Below are positions 1 through 8,310 of a DNA stretch of 23,591 nt, piece after piece (within the stretch, counting starts at the first letter, position 1; each line of letters begins with the position of its first letter). The position numbers and the translations under genes are program-made. The notes below the pieces were generated by a model. It was not told where the DNA came from. It did no database searches and saw only the letters and a program-made list of their open reading frames with translations. Origin of the DNA: a virus; the IMG/VR virus record IMGVR_UViG_3300025110_000131, positions 1-23,591 of that record. The stretch is one strand, 5' to 3'.

Positions 1-300
1 TTGACGCTCAAGAAAAGCAAACAACGTTTCTTTCATCTGAGGGTCGTCTTTTAGAAAAACAGCCGGAATAATCAATTCGCCAGTTTCTACGTGAGCAAGA
101 GTATTGTCGCCCTCGCGGCCCATAGCGGCCATCTTCTTTGTTAAAGCAGGAAATTGGGCAATTCCGTTGTTACCAAACTCTTCTGTACCATCGTCATCCG
201 GACCGTATATTGCGTCCGCATCTTCGTCAGACATTACAAAGGCAGCAATACCGCCTTCTGGAAGTTCTAAGAGTTCGTCTTTTTGAGCCGCTTTTGCCAT
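1..300 (-). CDS. virion-associated protein, N-terminal part only (3' end cut by window edge)
   Basis: The frame starts with ATG overlapping the upstream stop (TAATG) and is still open at the left edge, with 100 codons visible: MAKAAQKDELLELPEGGIAA, DEDADAIYGPDDDGTEEFGN, KKMAAMGREGDNTLAHVETG, ELIIPAVFLKDDPQMKETLF. The GREGDxxLAHVxxGEIxIP pattern is recurrent in marine phage tail-block proteins (recall), often at the N-terminus of longer virion proteins or hydrolases. The acidic DxDDDG stretch may bind ions. I assign no enzyme activity. Confidence 0.75.
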   Translation of the reverse strand, partial: MAKAAQKDELLELPEGGIAAFVMSDEDADAIYGPDDDGTEEFGNNGIAQFPALTKKMAAMGREGDNTLAHVETGELIIPAVFLKDDPQMKETLFAFLERQ

Positions 301-533
301 TATCCCGCTCCACCAATAATACTGTCAGGCATGGTTACTTGAACCATTGTACTTCTATTTTCACTCCCAGTCCATGAAGAACCGCAATCAGGACAATTTC
401 CGTCAGGGTAAGAAGCAATTTCTTCTGGAGTGTCTACCTCATTTCCACAATTAGTACAATTCACTAAGTCTTGGCTTGTAGAAGGTCTCCACTTGCTACC
501 ATCTGACATAATAATAATTGTTTCGTCACTCAT
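300..533 (-). CDS. small zinc-ribbon protein
   Basis: A 77-residue protein with a four-Cys cluster: C26-x2-C29 (NCTNCGNEV) and C47-x2-C50 (NCPDCGSSW), the spacing of a zinc ribbon. The N-terminus (MSDETIIIMSDGSKWRPSTS) and the C-terminus (MVQVTMPDSIIGGAG) are short extensions. The fold would bind one zinc ion and could contact nucleic acid or protein. Position among tail genes is unusual for a transcription factor, so a structural zinc domain or an assembly factor is likely. Both ends overlap neighbours (ATGA before, TAATG after). Confidence 0.8.
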   Translation of the reverse strand: MSDETIIIMSDGSKWRPSTSQDLVNCTNCGNEVDTPEEIASYPDGNCPDCGSSWTGSENRSTMVQVTMPDSIIGGAG

Positions 534-826
534 GTTATTGTTACCGTAGCAGTGCCCACGGCCCCCGTTCCTGATGAACCCCTTGTATAAGGCTTGTTTG
601 CAACAGTAATCCTTAACTCATCACCGTATTGAAAAATGCCCCCTAAAGGAAGTTGAAAGTTATCTGTTTGTAAATTAGGTAAAGTTAACGCTGAAGCCTG
701 CCAAGGCCCCGGATTGCTTATCTGCTCCAAAAACACAGAAAAAGCCCGCATAACCTCGACTTGGTAGTTAAGGTTGTAATCCGCAGGAGGATTAGGAAAG
801 AAGGGTAAAACTAAACCTCTGCTCAT
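530..826 (-). CDS. small structural protein with VTIT C-terminus
   Basis: A 98-residue protein starting MSRGLVLPFFPNPPADYNLN. A helical segment YQVEVMRAFSVFLEQISNPG is followed by beta-rich residues and a C-terminal RGSSGTGAVGTATVTIT. This ending resembles that of the 102-residue protein at 9698-10006 and the repeat unit of the protein at 7609-8310. Start overlaps the nozzle stop by ATGA. A minor tail protein docked on the nozzle is likely from position; no motif tells more. Confidence 0.75.
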   Translation of the reverse strand: MSRGLVLPFFPNPPADYNLNYQVEVMRAFSVFLEQISNPGPWQASALTLPNLQTDNFQLPLGGIFQYGDELRITVANKPYTRGSSGTGAVGTATVTIT

Positions 827-2748
827 CGGCGGCCATCCGATCTGGCGTCAACCCGTGGAGTTCCAAGTCTCCAATCAACCCCTGTAGCATCAGAAGCTAT
901 CTTAAAAGCAAAAGATCGGCCCCTTAAACGAATGTCTACTTCGCTTGTAAACTGCTCCACAGGAACAGTTGCAGACCGAGTTACCGCATTAGTCGAAGTT
1001 GTGGTGTAGTCAGTGCCGGGAAAGTTACGAGTTTCTAAAGTCATGTTTACAGAAGGATTAGCTGAGTCAGAACCTGAGAATGTTACATCAGGGATAAGTC
1101 TACGAAGTGACACAAAGTTGTCTCCAGCACCCATCGTCACCTGACTGCTTTCAATGTAAGAATCCACCGATACCGCCGGGGTTACACTGCCATCATCTTG
1201 ACCAAACTCATGGTAATACAAGAACCCGTCAGTGCCTGCCGCAATAGGATATTGAGCAATACCACGATCTAACCATGCCGTGCGGGTAAGAGTTCCATAA
1301 TACCAAGCCTGCTCCGAATAGTTATAAACAACGTATCGGTCTATTGAAGTAGAGCTTGCAGACGGATAAAACCACCATATTTCTGAGTAACTAGAGTTTA
1401 CACCTGTGGTAACCTTAGAGGTTTGTTCAAAGTTAAAATCATTAAAAACGTATGATCTTACAGAACAAGGAAGCTTTTGTACCTGACCAGAGTAAACGTA
1501 AAACTCTTCTCTACCCATCCAGTAAACAGAGTCATCCACCGCAATAGCCGATAAAGGACTTGCAATTGTAATATTTTCAGAAATTAAACTAATTCCGAAA
1601 GTAAACGGCGGCCCTAAAAACTGCATGGCGTGAAGAGAACGGTCCGTAAATACTAGGATTTGTTGGCGCGTTTCTACTGCCATAATTATTTCAGACCCGG
1701 AACCAATTCTTAAATCACCCGCTGTATTTGTTGCTTGAGACTCCCAAACAAGAGGGTTTTCTTGGTCCGAAAACCGTATTAAAAGCGGGTCTTGCGTACC
1801 AACATTGTCTTGAGGATCACAACCAAAAGCAATAATGTGCCTGTCACGGTCTGAAACTAAAACTTGTTTTGCAATTGTAGGAGTTGTGGAATCTGCCCCG
1901 GATAAGTCAGATATAGCTACCGCAGGCAAGAAAGCAGAAGCATTTGTTGATTTATCCCAGTAAAATATTCCTCCATTACGCGCATTAATTATAAGGTCTT
2001 CTCCAAAATTATCGTGACTCCATATACGAAGTTTATTGCCCGCAGCACTTATGTCTGTGCCCGAACCCCAAGTTCCGCGGCCCCATGTTCCTGCACCCCA
2101 TCCGTTGCCCAAAACAGCCGTATCCAACCCAACGTTTACTTGATAAGTGCCAACAATTGATCCACCGCCGTTACCACTGTCCGAACTGTTTGCAACAACA
2201 GGCGTTGGTGTGTATGTCCCGTTAACCGTTATTTCTGCCAAAGAAGCCACGGCTCTAGCTACAACAGTGTAGCTATTAGCATTTATAATAGTAACTATCT
2301 GGTATTCTTGGTTTAGAACAGCCGCTGTTATTACGCCCCCAAGAGTTGCCGCCCCAGAAAAGGTTACAAAATCACCCTCTGTAGCACCGTTGCTTGCATC
2401 CGTAACAGTTAGCAGTGAAGAGCCGTCAACCGCGGCAAACGTCACGTCGCCCGCGGATGTTGTAGAACGGACGGGAGTAATGTCGTTATAACCCCCGCCT
2501 TCTTCGATGTAGTATTTTAAATGAGTGCCCACTCCAATGTAGTTTGTTCCGTCAAGCGCGACAAAAGGGTGAAGAGCCCGGCACGTTCCTAAAAAACTAC
2601 TATTAGACAACTTTTGCCAACCGCCTATTTTTTCAGGAGTGCCGAATCTAAACCTTACCTTGTTACAATCAAACCAACCTCCTTCGTTTGAATACGAGGT
2701 TGTTTCACGGTTAACGCCCGGTCTAAATTGTAACTTTGTAAGGGGCAT
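823..2748 (-). CDS. tail nozzle / packaged-DNA stabilisation candidate (P22 gp10-like)
   Basis: A 641-residue protein starting MPLTKLQFRPGVNRETTSYS, with EGGWFDCNKVRFRFGTPEKI right after, an opening typical of the large tail-hub proteins of short-tailed phages. The rest is beta-rich with an insertion (about 100-190), a WGAGTWGRGTWGSGT motif (about 217-231), and blades such as NKLRIWSHDNFGEDLIINAR, HIIAFGCDPQDNVGTQDPLL, ILVFTDRSLHAMQFLGPPFT and YSEIWWFYPSA. A C-terminal RRLIPDVTFSG domain closes it. This suits the beta-propeller nozzle of P22 gp10/T7 gp12 type. The order after adaptors and fibre fits. GGAGTAAATGA precedes the start; the first out-of-frame ATG is ignored. Confidence 0.68.
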   Translation of the reverse strand: MPLTKLQFRPGVNRETTSYSNEGGWFDCNKVRFRFGTPEKIGGWQKLSNSSFLGTCRALHPFVALDGTNYIGVGTHLKYYIEEGGGYNDITPVRSTTSAGDVTFAAVDGSSLLTVTDASNGATEGDFVTFSGAATLGGVITAAVLNQEYQIVTIINANSYTVVARAVASLAEITVNGTYTPTPVVANSSDSGNGGGSIVGTYQVNVGLDTAVLGNGWGAGTWGRGTWGSGTDISAAGNKLRIWSHDNFGEDLIINARNGGIFYWDKSTNASAFLPAVAISDLSGADSTTPTIAKQVLVSDRDRHIIAFGCDPQDNVGTQDPLLIRFSDQENPLVWESQATNTAGDLRIGSGSEIIMAVETRQQILVFTDRSLHAMQFLGPPFTFGISLISENITIASPLSAIAVDDSVYWMGREEFYVYSGQVQKLPCSVRSYVFNDFNFEQTSKVTTGVNSSYSEIWWFYPSASSTSIDRYVVYNYSEQAWYYGTLTRTAWLDRGIAQYPIAAGTDGFLYYHEFGQDDGSVTPAVSVDSYIESSQVTMGAGDNFVSLRRLIPDVTFSGSDSANPSVNMTLETRNFPGTDYTTTSTNAVTRSATVPVEQFTSEVDIRLRGRSFAFKIASDATGVDWRLGTPRVDARSDGRR

Positions 2749-2761
2749 TCATTTACTCCGC

Positions 2762-2983
2762 CTAGTTTGCAGTTTTTTCTTCGTTATTATCTAACGATGT
2801 TGTCAGCATACTTAAACACGCTTGATGACCTATCTGCACCTGACGCAAGTGAGCTTGTGCAGATGTAATCTTTCTTTCTAAGTCAACAACGTCACTCAAG
2901 AATACTTTCTGAGTGTCGTTTAAATCATCGTAGTTATGTTCAGTGCCATTGATCGTGACGGTGTTTGTGTTTTTTTTAGCCAT
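2762..2983 (-). CDS. small coiled-coil protein (DUF6447-like pattern)
   Basis: A 73-residue protein. A short beta part TVTINGTEHNYDDLNDTQKV is followed by a coiled coil VVDLERKITSAQAHLRQVQI and a tail SMLTTSLDNNEEKTAN. The ITINGTEYxxDxLxxxxK plus coiled-coil layout resembles small proteins of a domain of unknown function often seen with phage tail genes (DUF6447; name from memory). AAAAGGAGATCACG gives a strong ribosome site. Function unknown; possibly a fibre or tail assembly factor. It lies 23 bases after the previous stop. Confidence 0.75.
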   Translation of the reverse strand: MAKKNTNTVTINGTEHNYDDLNDTQKVFLSDVVDLERKITSAQAHLRQVQIGHQACLSMLTTSLDNNEEKTAN

Positions 2984-3006
2984 CGTGATCTCCTTTTAAG
3001 TTAAAT

Positions 3007-3276
3007 TTATGAAGTGAATGAATTAGCCGCAGTAATAGCTTTGTCTATTTCTGTAAAACTTTCACTGCCCCAATCTTCTAATGCTTTCATGTGAACGAGA
3101 TAGCCGTTACTACGAGCTACACGCTCTTTCTTTTCGTCATGCGTCATGTCATGTCCGAAATCTCTGTCCGTTGCATCACTGCCTTTAGCGTGGGTAGCAA
3201 TAACGCTGTTAATTACCGACACACTGCCCAGCATTGCTGCGTGGTCCTGTGCGATTTGATCTGCTTCTCTTGCCAT
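3007..3276 (-). CDS. small conserved protein next to oxygenase, unknown function
   Basis: An 89-residue soluble helical protein starting MAREADQIAQDHAAMLGSVS. Centre DRDFGHDMTHDEKKERVARS, then NGYLVHMKALEDWGSESFTE and a C-terminal IDKAITAANSFTS. AAGGATAAATAAA precedes the start. The ERVARSNGYLVHMKALEDW-type helix pair seems familiar from small proteins beside phage fibre genes (recall). It has His and Asp/Glu residues but no definite metal site. A fibre-assembly chaperone is possible; I assign no function. Confidence 0.72.
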   Translation of the reverse strand: MAREADQIAQDHAAMLGSVSVINSVIATHAKGSDATDRDFGHDMTHDEKKERVARSNGYLVHMKALEDWGSESFTEIDKAITAANSFTS

Positions 3277-3281
3277 TTTAT

Positions 3282-3923
3282 TTATCCTTGTAGCTGTGCA
3301 ATGTTGATATTGCCTGAGATTGATATACGTTCCCCATCATTATCATAAAAGGGAAACACCTGATGAAGCATAGTTGATGGAAACATAACCATGTAACCCT
3401 CTGCTTCTTTCTCCATGTTGTAGGCAAAGGTTGACACCCTGCCCAACGTATTTGTGTAACTAAATGCAAAATTAGAAATGTGATTGTCTGCATTCGAGTT
3501 GGCACAAATAGGAAGTTTCTTCTGCTCTGCGTAAGATGTAGGTATCTGCATCCATATGACAAAGCTGTACACACCACTGTGGTCGTGCGGTGGGTTAAAC
3601 TCATGCTGCTTCTGGAAGTTAACCCAGAGGCTTTCCAAGTTCCAACCCTCACCCTCCTGCATAGTTTCACGCCAAGGTCCGCCATACGCCTCAATGTGGC
3701 TTTCTATAAACGAAGGCAGTAGCTCAGTCACAAACTCCTTGAGTAGGGGTGAGTCACCGTCCAGCCTGATAGACGTACTTATGTTACCTGCTAACTCAGG
3801 CTTCATATCCTCTGGTTGTTCTCGTGCTTCGTTTACAACTTTCCATATGTTGTCCACAACGTCCTCTGGGAGTTGCCCCTCAACAACCCCTACATTAGGA
3901 AAGTTTCGTTGTATTAGGTCCAT
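3282..3923 (-). CDS. 2OG-Fe(II) oxygenase-like protein
   Basis: A 213-residue protein with the layout of the phage/bacterial 2-oxoglutarate and Fe(II)-dependent oxygenase family. The core strand WVNFQKQHEFNPPHDHSGVY gives candidate iron ligands in H113-D114-H115, and MVMFPSTMLHQVFPFYDNDG gives the distal His187. GERISISGNINI carries R199, the likely 2-oxoglutarate carboxylate contact. Such enzymes hydroxylate proteins or small molecules. No substrate is visible, but the gene lies directly after the tail fibre, so modification of a virion protein or host factor is a reasonable guess. AAGG before the start. The HDH cluster leaves the exact ligand pair ambiguous. Confidence 0.72.
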   Translation of the reverse strand: MDLIQRNFPNVGVVEGQLPEDVVDNIWKVVNEAREQPEDMKPELAGNISTSIRLDGDSPLLKEFVTELLPSFIESHIEAYGGPWRETMQEGEGWNLESLWVNFQKQHEFNPPHDHSGVYSFVIWMQIPTSYAEQKKLPICANSNADNHISNFAFSYTNTLGRVSTFAYNMEKEAEGYMVMFPSTMLHQVFPFYDNDGERISISGNINIAQLQG

Positions 3924-3925
3924 GC

Positions 3926-6900
3926 TTAACCTTCTAGTGTTGCTATACGGGCAAGTGCCGCATCTAGTTTGGTTGATAACTCTTGTATGGATTTAATTAA
4001 TGGAGAAACAAACATTTCACGGCTGATTGTTTGGACACCATCTAGACCCTCTCCCCAACCTGCAAAAGTATCTACACCTTCAGCATCTAAAGCTGTTTTA
4101 ACTTCCTGTGCAACCAGACCATGCATAGTTACATTAGTGTCTCTCTCATTTTCTTCCTTGTAGTAAGGTAGACTTTTATCAATATCGTTACTTGGTTTCC
4201 AATTATAAGTAACAGGATTAAGTCGATTTATAAAAGACAATCCAAGTGTATCATCTTGAATGTTTGTTTTTAACCGTTCATCTGATGAATGTGACCAAGT
4301 AGCATTTGAAGTAAAAGTATTAGAAATTTTACCTGCACCTGAACCTATGGTAACAGTGCTACCTCCACTACCTGTGACTCCGGGACCAATTACTATTTCT
4401 GCTGTAACTGTTGCACTTGAAACTTGATTTGCATATCCAAGCAAAACATTAGAAACACCTGTCGTGATCGCAGTTCCTGAATCTCTACCTATACAAGTAT
4501 TGCCATTGCCTGCACCTTCAACATCTTGAAGAGCGCCTTGTCCTACTGCTGTGTTATTTGCTCCAGTAAGTTTATTAGAAGAATTACCTACTCCTGCACT
4601 AGACCCTACAAAGGTATTTGTGTTTCCTGTGGTTACATTTTGCCCAGCTTGGCTTCCTATAAAAGTACAACCTACGGCTGTGGTGAGTTCTGCTCCTGCA
4701 TTATAGCCAACAGCCGCGTTAAAACTATCTGTGGCAGTCGTAAAGTTTTGTGAAAGTAAAGCTTGGTATCCTACAGCCGTTGATTGAGAGCCAAGTGTAT
4801 CACTGCTCAAAGCAGTATAACCTAAAGCAGTGTTCTTATCTGCATCTGTAAGAGCATCACCCGCTGCCCCACCGATGAGGGTGTTGAGAATTCCGGTGGT
4901 GACCTGACTACCTGCGCTGTCACCAATAGCCACGTTGTGAACATTTGTAGCTGTCGTAAAGTTTTGAGCAGTTAATGCGTTAACACCGATTGCAATAGTG
5001 CTGCTGCCTTGAGTGTCATTATCCAAAGCTTGCAAACCAAGGGCTATGTTGCGACCTCCTGTCGTTAATGACATCCCTGCAACGCCTCCGACAAGAGTGT
5101 TGTAAAGTCCAGTAGTCAAAGCTTTACCTGCACGATCACCAATAGCTACGGTAAAACCATCTATTCCTGCGTTCAAAGTTTGAAGTGCTTGATAACCTAT
5201 TGCTACATTTAGACCGTGAGCGTCTTCTGTAGATAACGCTTCTCTTCCTATGGCTATATTTTGAGTTCCAGTAGTCAAAGCATCACCTGCTAAACCGCCT
5301 ATTAAGACGTTGTCTGTACCCGTGGTGACTGCTGCTCCTGCATCAAAACCTACCGCTACATTATAACTATTTGTAGTTGTCGTAAAGTTTTGAGCCATTA
5401 ATGTGCCGTAACCTACAGCAACATTTCTTGCTCCTTTGGTGTCTACAAGCATTGCATTAGCACCAAGCGCAACATTTCCCGAAGCAGTATTAGATGCACT
5501 TAATGACTTGTAACCAACAGCAAGATTAGCTTCACCTGTCGTAAGTGAGTCACCTGTAAGACCACCGATGAGGGTGTTTTCTTTGCCTGTGGTAATTGAA
5601 GAACCTGCGCCCATACCAATACCTACATTATAGGTGTTTGTAGCTGTTGTGAAATTTTGTGTAGCTAATGCTGCGTTACCAATAGCTACTGACATACTTC
5701 CAAGAGTATCAGAACCTAGTGCATTTTTTCCTACGGCTACGTTATAGTCTGCATCCGTGAGTGCATCACCTGTGCCACCACCGATCAAGACGTTATCTAT
5801 GCCTGTGGTCATAGCAGTACCTGCATCGTCACCTACGGCTGTGTTGCTACCAGTTGCTCCTGCATTAAGAGTTTTTAAAGCTCTATTGCCTATTGCTACG
5901 TTATTTCCATGACCATCTTCAGTGCTAAGAGCCTCAAAACCTACCGCTACGTTGTAACTTCCTGTCGTGAGTGCATCACCTGCAACGCCACCTATAATAG
6001 TGTTCTGTACGCCTGTGGTAATTGCCCCTCCTGCACTATATCCCATAGCTACATTGTAAGTGTCTGTAGCTGTTGTGAAGTTTTGAGTTCCTAAAGCAAA
6101 TCTACCAATCGCAATAGACCGATTACCTTTTGTATCAGAACCTAACGCATTTTTGCCTAAAGCTGTATTAAGGCTACCAGTAGTCAAAGCATCACCTGCT
6201 AAAGAGCCAACCAGAGTGTTGTCGGTTCCTGTCGTGACTGATACCCCTGCGTAATAACCAACGGCTGTGTTAAAACTATCTGTGGCTGTAGTATAATTTT
6301 GAGCCTCTAAAGCAAAAGTACCTATTGCAGTTGATTTGCTTCCTAGCGTGTTAGCCCCTAAAGCGTTGTATCCCATTGCTACGTTATAGTCTGCATCCGT
6401 AATTGCATCACCTGCTAGGCCACCCATTAAAGTGTTTTGTGTGCCTGTGGTTATTGATAAACCTGCAAGATAACCAACAGCTACATTATAAACAGACGTA
6501 GATGTTGTAAAGTTTTGAGCATTTAAAGTTCCTCTTCCTATTGCAGTCGATCTATTTCCTGCCGTATCTGAACTTAAAGCGGAAACACCAATGGCATCAT
6601 TATCAGTTCCAGTAGTAAGTGCATCACCTGCTAGGCCACCGACAAGGGTATTGTTTTGACCCGTGGTAATTGCTGTACCTGCGAAATAACCAACGACTGT
6701 GTTATAACTATCTGTGGCAGTCGTGAAGTTTTGATTAGCTAAAGTGGCTCTACCTATTGCAACGGACTTAGAACCTAAAGTGTCTGAGTTTAATGCACTG
6801 TCACCAATAGCTACATTGTCATCTGCGTCAGTTAGACTGTCTCCTGCAAATGCGCCAATCAGATTGTTTCGCAAACCTGTGGTAATTGATAGTCCTGCAT

Positions 6901-7597
6901 TAGTACCAACAGCCACGTTATAACCTTCTGCCCCAGCGTTAAGTGTTTTTAACGCACGATAGCCAACGGCTGTATTATTACCGTGAGCATCTTCCGTAAC
7001 TAAAGCCTCAAAGCCAACAGCCACGTTGTTATCACCCGTAGTCAAAGCAGTACCAGCCTCATCGCCCAAGACCACGTTGTAGTTACCGCCAGAGGTTATT
7101 GCATCACCTGCGTTGACGCCAAGGCGTAGGTTGGATGTACCTGCTGTACTTGTAGACAAACTTGGAACAGAAAGATCAGCAAACGCATCAACCATAGCCG
7201 CGCCAGAACCTGCGCCATCTGAATAGATAGCCTTAGTTTGTCCCGCCGAGATTGTAATGTTAGCCCCAGACCCTTGGGATATGATAATGTTCTGGGAACC
7301 AGAAGTTCCGTTTTCAATAAACCACAGCTTGCTGACCGTGTTCGGCCCTATTGTAATTGTACAAGCAGAATCTAAAGTTCCTGTGTATTTCAAGAACATT
7401 GAGCGTCCGGGGTCCGTTGCCCCATCCGCAATTGTAGTTGTGTGCGTGTCAGCATTTGTTGTTATGGCTTCTGTGCCAAAAGAAAACGCTTCCGCAATGA
7501 GTTCGAGGTTGGTGTTTGTTGTATCGCCCCAAGTACCAGACTGTTCGCCTGTAGCAATTTCTTCTAGTCTTAGGTCATTTACATATGTACTAGCCAT
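3926..7597 (-). CDS. tail fibre with 72-residue repeats and S74 intramolecular chaperone domain
   Basis: A 1223-residue receptor-binding fibre candidate. The N-terminus (MASTYVNDLRLEEIATGEQS, GTWGDTTNTNLELIAEAF) is a tail-attachment-like domain, followed by strands (GRSMFLKYTGTLDSACTITI). From about residue 157 to 1057 run repeats of NxAxG type in 72-residue super-units (for example NTLVGGLAGDALTTGTDNDA). The C-terminus, from about residue 1100, has SDERLKTNIQ with S1105 and K1110 at the spacing of the S74 Ser/Lys dyad, HGLVAQEV, and a final coiled coil IKSIQELSTKLDAALARIAT. S74 domains trimerise the fibre and cut themselves off before the Ser. Repeats resemble the beta-roll of trimeric adhesin heads. 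AAGGATTTAAAAC precedes the start. Confidence 0.88.
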   Translation of the reverse strand: MASTYVNDLRLEEIATGEQSGTWGDTTNTNLELIAEAFSFGTEAITTNADTHTTTIADGATDPGRSMFLKYTGTLDSACTITIGPNTVSKLWFIENGTSGSQNIIISQGSGANITISAGQTKAIYSDGAGSGAAMVDAFADLSVPSLSTSTAGTSNLRLGVNAGDAITSGGNYNVVLGDEAGTALTTGDNNVAVGFEALVTEDAHGNNTAVGYRALKTLNAGAEGYNVAVGTNAGLSITTGLRNNLIGAFAGDSLTDADDNVAIGDSALNSDTLGSKSVAIGRATLANQNFTTATDSYNTVVGYFAGTAITTGQNNTLVGGLAGDALTTGTDNDAIGVSALSSDTAGNRSTAIGRGTLNAQNFTTSTSVYNVAVGYLAGLSITTGTQNTLMGGLAGDAITDADYNVAMGYNALGANTLGSKSTAIGTFALEAQNYTTATDSFNTAVGYYAGVSVTTGTDNTLVGSLAGDALTTGSLNTALGKNALGSDTKGNRSIAIGRFALGTQNFTTATDTYNVAMGYSAGGAITTGVQNTIIGGVAGDALTTGSYNVAVGFEALSTEDGHGNNVAIGNRALKTLNAGATGSNTAVGDDAGTAMTTGIDNVLIGGGTGDALTDADYNVAVGKNALGSDTLGSMSVAIGNAALATQNFTTATNTYNVGIGMGAGSSITTGKENTLIGGLTGDSLTTGEANLAVGYKSLSASNTASGNVALGANAMLVDTKGARNVAVGYGTLMAQNFTTTTNSYNVAVGFDAGAAVTTGTDNVLIGGLAGDALTTGTQNIAIGREALSTEDAHGLNVAIGYQALQTLNAGIDGFTVAIGDRAGKALTTGLYNTLVGGVAGMSLTTGGRNIALGLQALDNDTQGSSTIAIGVNALTAQNFTTATNVHNVAIGDSAGSQVTTGILNTLIGGAAGDALTDADKNTALGYTALSSDTLGSQSTAVGYQALLSQNFTTATDSFNAAVGYNAGAELTTAVGCTFIGSQAGQNVTTGNTNTFVGSSAGVGNSSNKLTGANNTAVGQGALQDVEGAGNGNTCIGRDSGTAITTGVSNVLLGYANQVSSATVTAEIVIGPGVTGSGGSTVTIGSGAGKISNTFTSNATWSHSSDERLKTNIQDDTLGLSFINRLNPVTYNWKPSNDIDKSLPYYKEENERDTNVTMHGLVAQEVKTALDAEGVDTFAGWGEGLDGVQTISREMFVSPLIKSIQELSTKLDAALARIATLEG
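4430..7130 (-). repeat. about eleven 216-base super-repeats in the tail fibre gene
   Basis: A direct in-frame repeat of about 216 bases encodes 72-residue units of the fibre. Two variants of the inner half occur: one with SSDTLGSKSVAIGRATLANQ-type and one with TEDAHGNNTAVGYRALKTLN-type sequence. They are interleaved irregularly, which suggests recombination or domain swapping. Copies are moderately diverged at DNA level; boundaries are approximate. Confidence 0.8.
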
Positions 7598-7608
7598 GTT
7601 TTAAATCC

Positions 7609-8310
7609 TTACGCTGCAATTTTTGTCCATCCGGGAGATTGAGACGGCGTTGTGGTACTATACCCCGGAACTTGAGACGGCGTTACGGTACTATACCCCG
7701 GATTTTGATCTGGGACAATACTTCCCCAAACAAGAACCTGACCAACACCACCTGTGGCTGCCACGCCTGTTACAGACACATCGTTACTTACAGAGATGGT
7801 AACTGACCCTACGGAGCCCGTTCCCGTTACACCCGTAGCGTTAATATTTGCGTCTGCCGTTGCAATGACAGAACCTACAGAGCCCGTTGCTGCTACGCCA
7901 GTAACGGTTATATTGGCGTCCGCTGTGACGACAACAGAACCTACAGAACCTGTTCCCGCTACACCCGTAGCGTTAATATTTGCGTCTGCTGTTACAGTGA
8001 CCGAGCCTACAGAGCCCGTGCCCGCTATTCCAGTGGCATTAATATTTGCGTCTGCCGTTACAGTGGCAGAACCCACAGAACCTGTTGCTGCTATTCCAGT
8101 GGCGTTAATATTTGCATCTGCCGTTACAGTGACAGAACCTACAGAACCTGTTCCCGCTAGTCCAGTAGCAGGGACATTAGCTGTTGCAACAACCGTTACA
8201 GAACCTGTTTGTCCCGTTGCGCCTGTGTTTGTAATAGAGTCTTGGCCCCAAGAGAGTTGACCCCACGTTCCTCGACCCCAACCAGAGAGAGGAACGATAA
8301 TATCCGTCAT
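7609..8310 (-). CDS. 22-residue-repeat tail protein with Trp-Gly head motif
   Basis: A 233-residue protein. The N-terminus has SGWGRGTWGQLSWGQDS (residues 9-25). Residues about 35-185 hold seven 22-residue units of type TGSVGSVTVTADANINATGI, and the C-terminus has three PGYSTxTPSQ-like units ending in SPGWTKIAA. The repeat is Gly/Ser/Thr/Val with regular strands, consistent with a stacked beta or collagen-like shaft. The head motif WGxGTWG is shared with the nozzle candidate. Likely a tail spike, fibre or adhesion protein next to the large fibre; no receptor-binding domain can be named. Confidence 0.72.
   Translation of the reverse strand: MTDIIVPLSGWGRGTWGQLSWGQDSITNTGATGQTGSVTVVATANVPATGLAGTGSVGSVTVTADANINATGIAATGSVGSATVTADANINATGIAGTGSVGSVTVTADANINATGVAGTGSVGSVVVTADANITVTGVAATGSVGSVIATADANINATGVTGTGSVGSVTISVSNDVSVTGVAATGGVGQVLVWGSIVPDQNPGYSTVTPSQVPGYSTTTPSQSPGWTKIAA
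7756..8208 (-). repeat. seven 66-base repeats encoding the 22-residue units
   Basis: Direct in-frame repeats of 66 bases encode TGSVGSVTVTADANINATG-type units; the last two units are more diverged (TISVSNDVSVTG). Copies keep the reading frame, so copy number could shift by recombination. The opposite-strand open frame seen here is an effect of the repeat composition. Confidence 0.85.

Noticed and set aside
3278-3694. A 138-residue minus-strand frame inside the oxygenase gene.
   Set aside because: It overlaps the oxygenase in another frame, lacks a recognisable fold, and the oxygenase has clear motifs and a ribosome site.
4430-7130. Regularly spaced repeats that could suggest a CRISPR array.
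   Set aside because: The repeats are long, in frame, protein-coding and diverged, with no unique spacers; they are fibre domains.
7754-8260. A 168-residue plus-strand open frame.
   Set aside because: It lies opposite the 66-base repeats and is an effect of repeat composition (Pro/Val/Thr-rich shadow).
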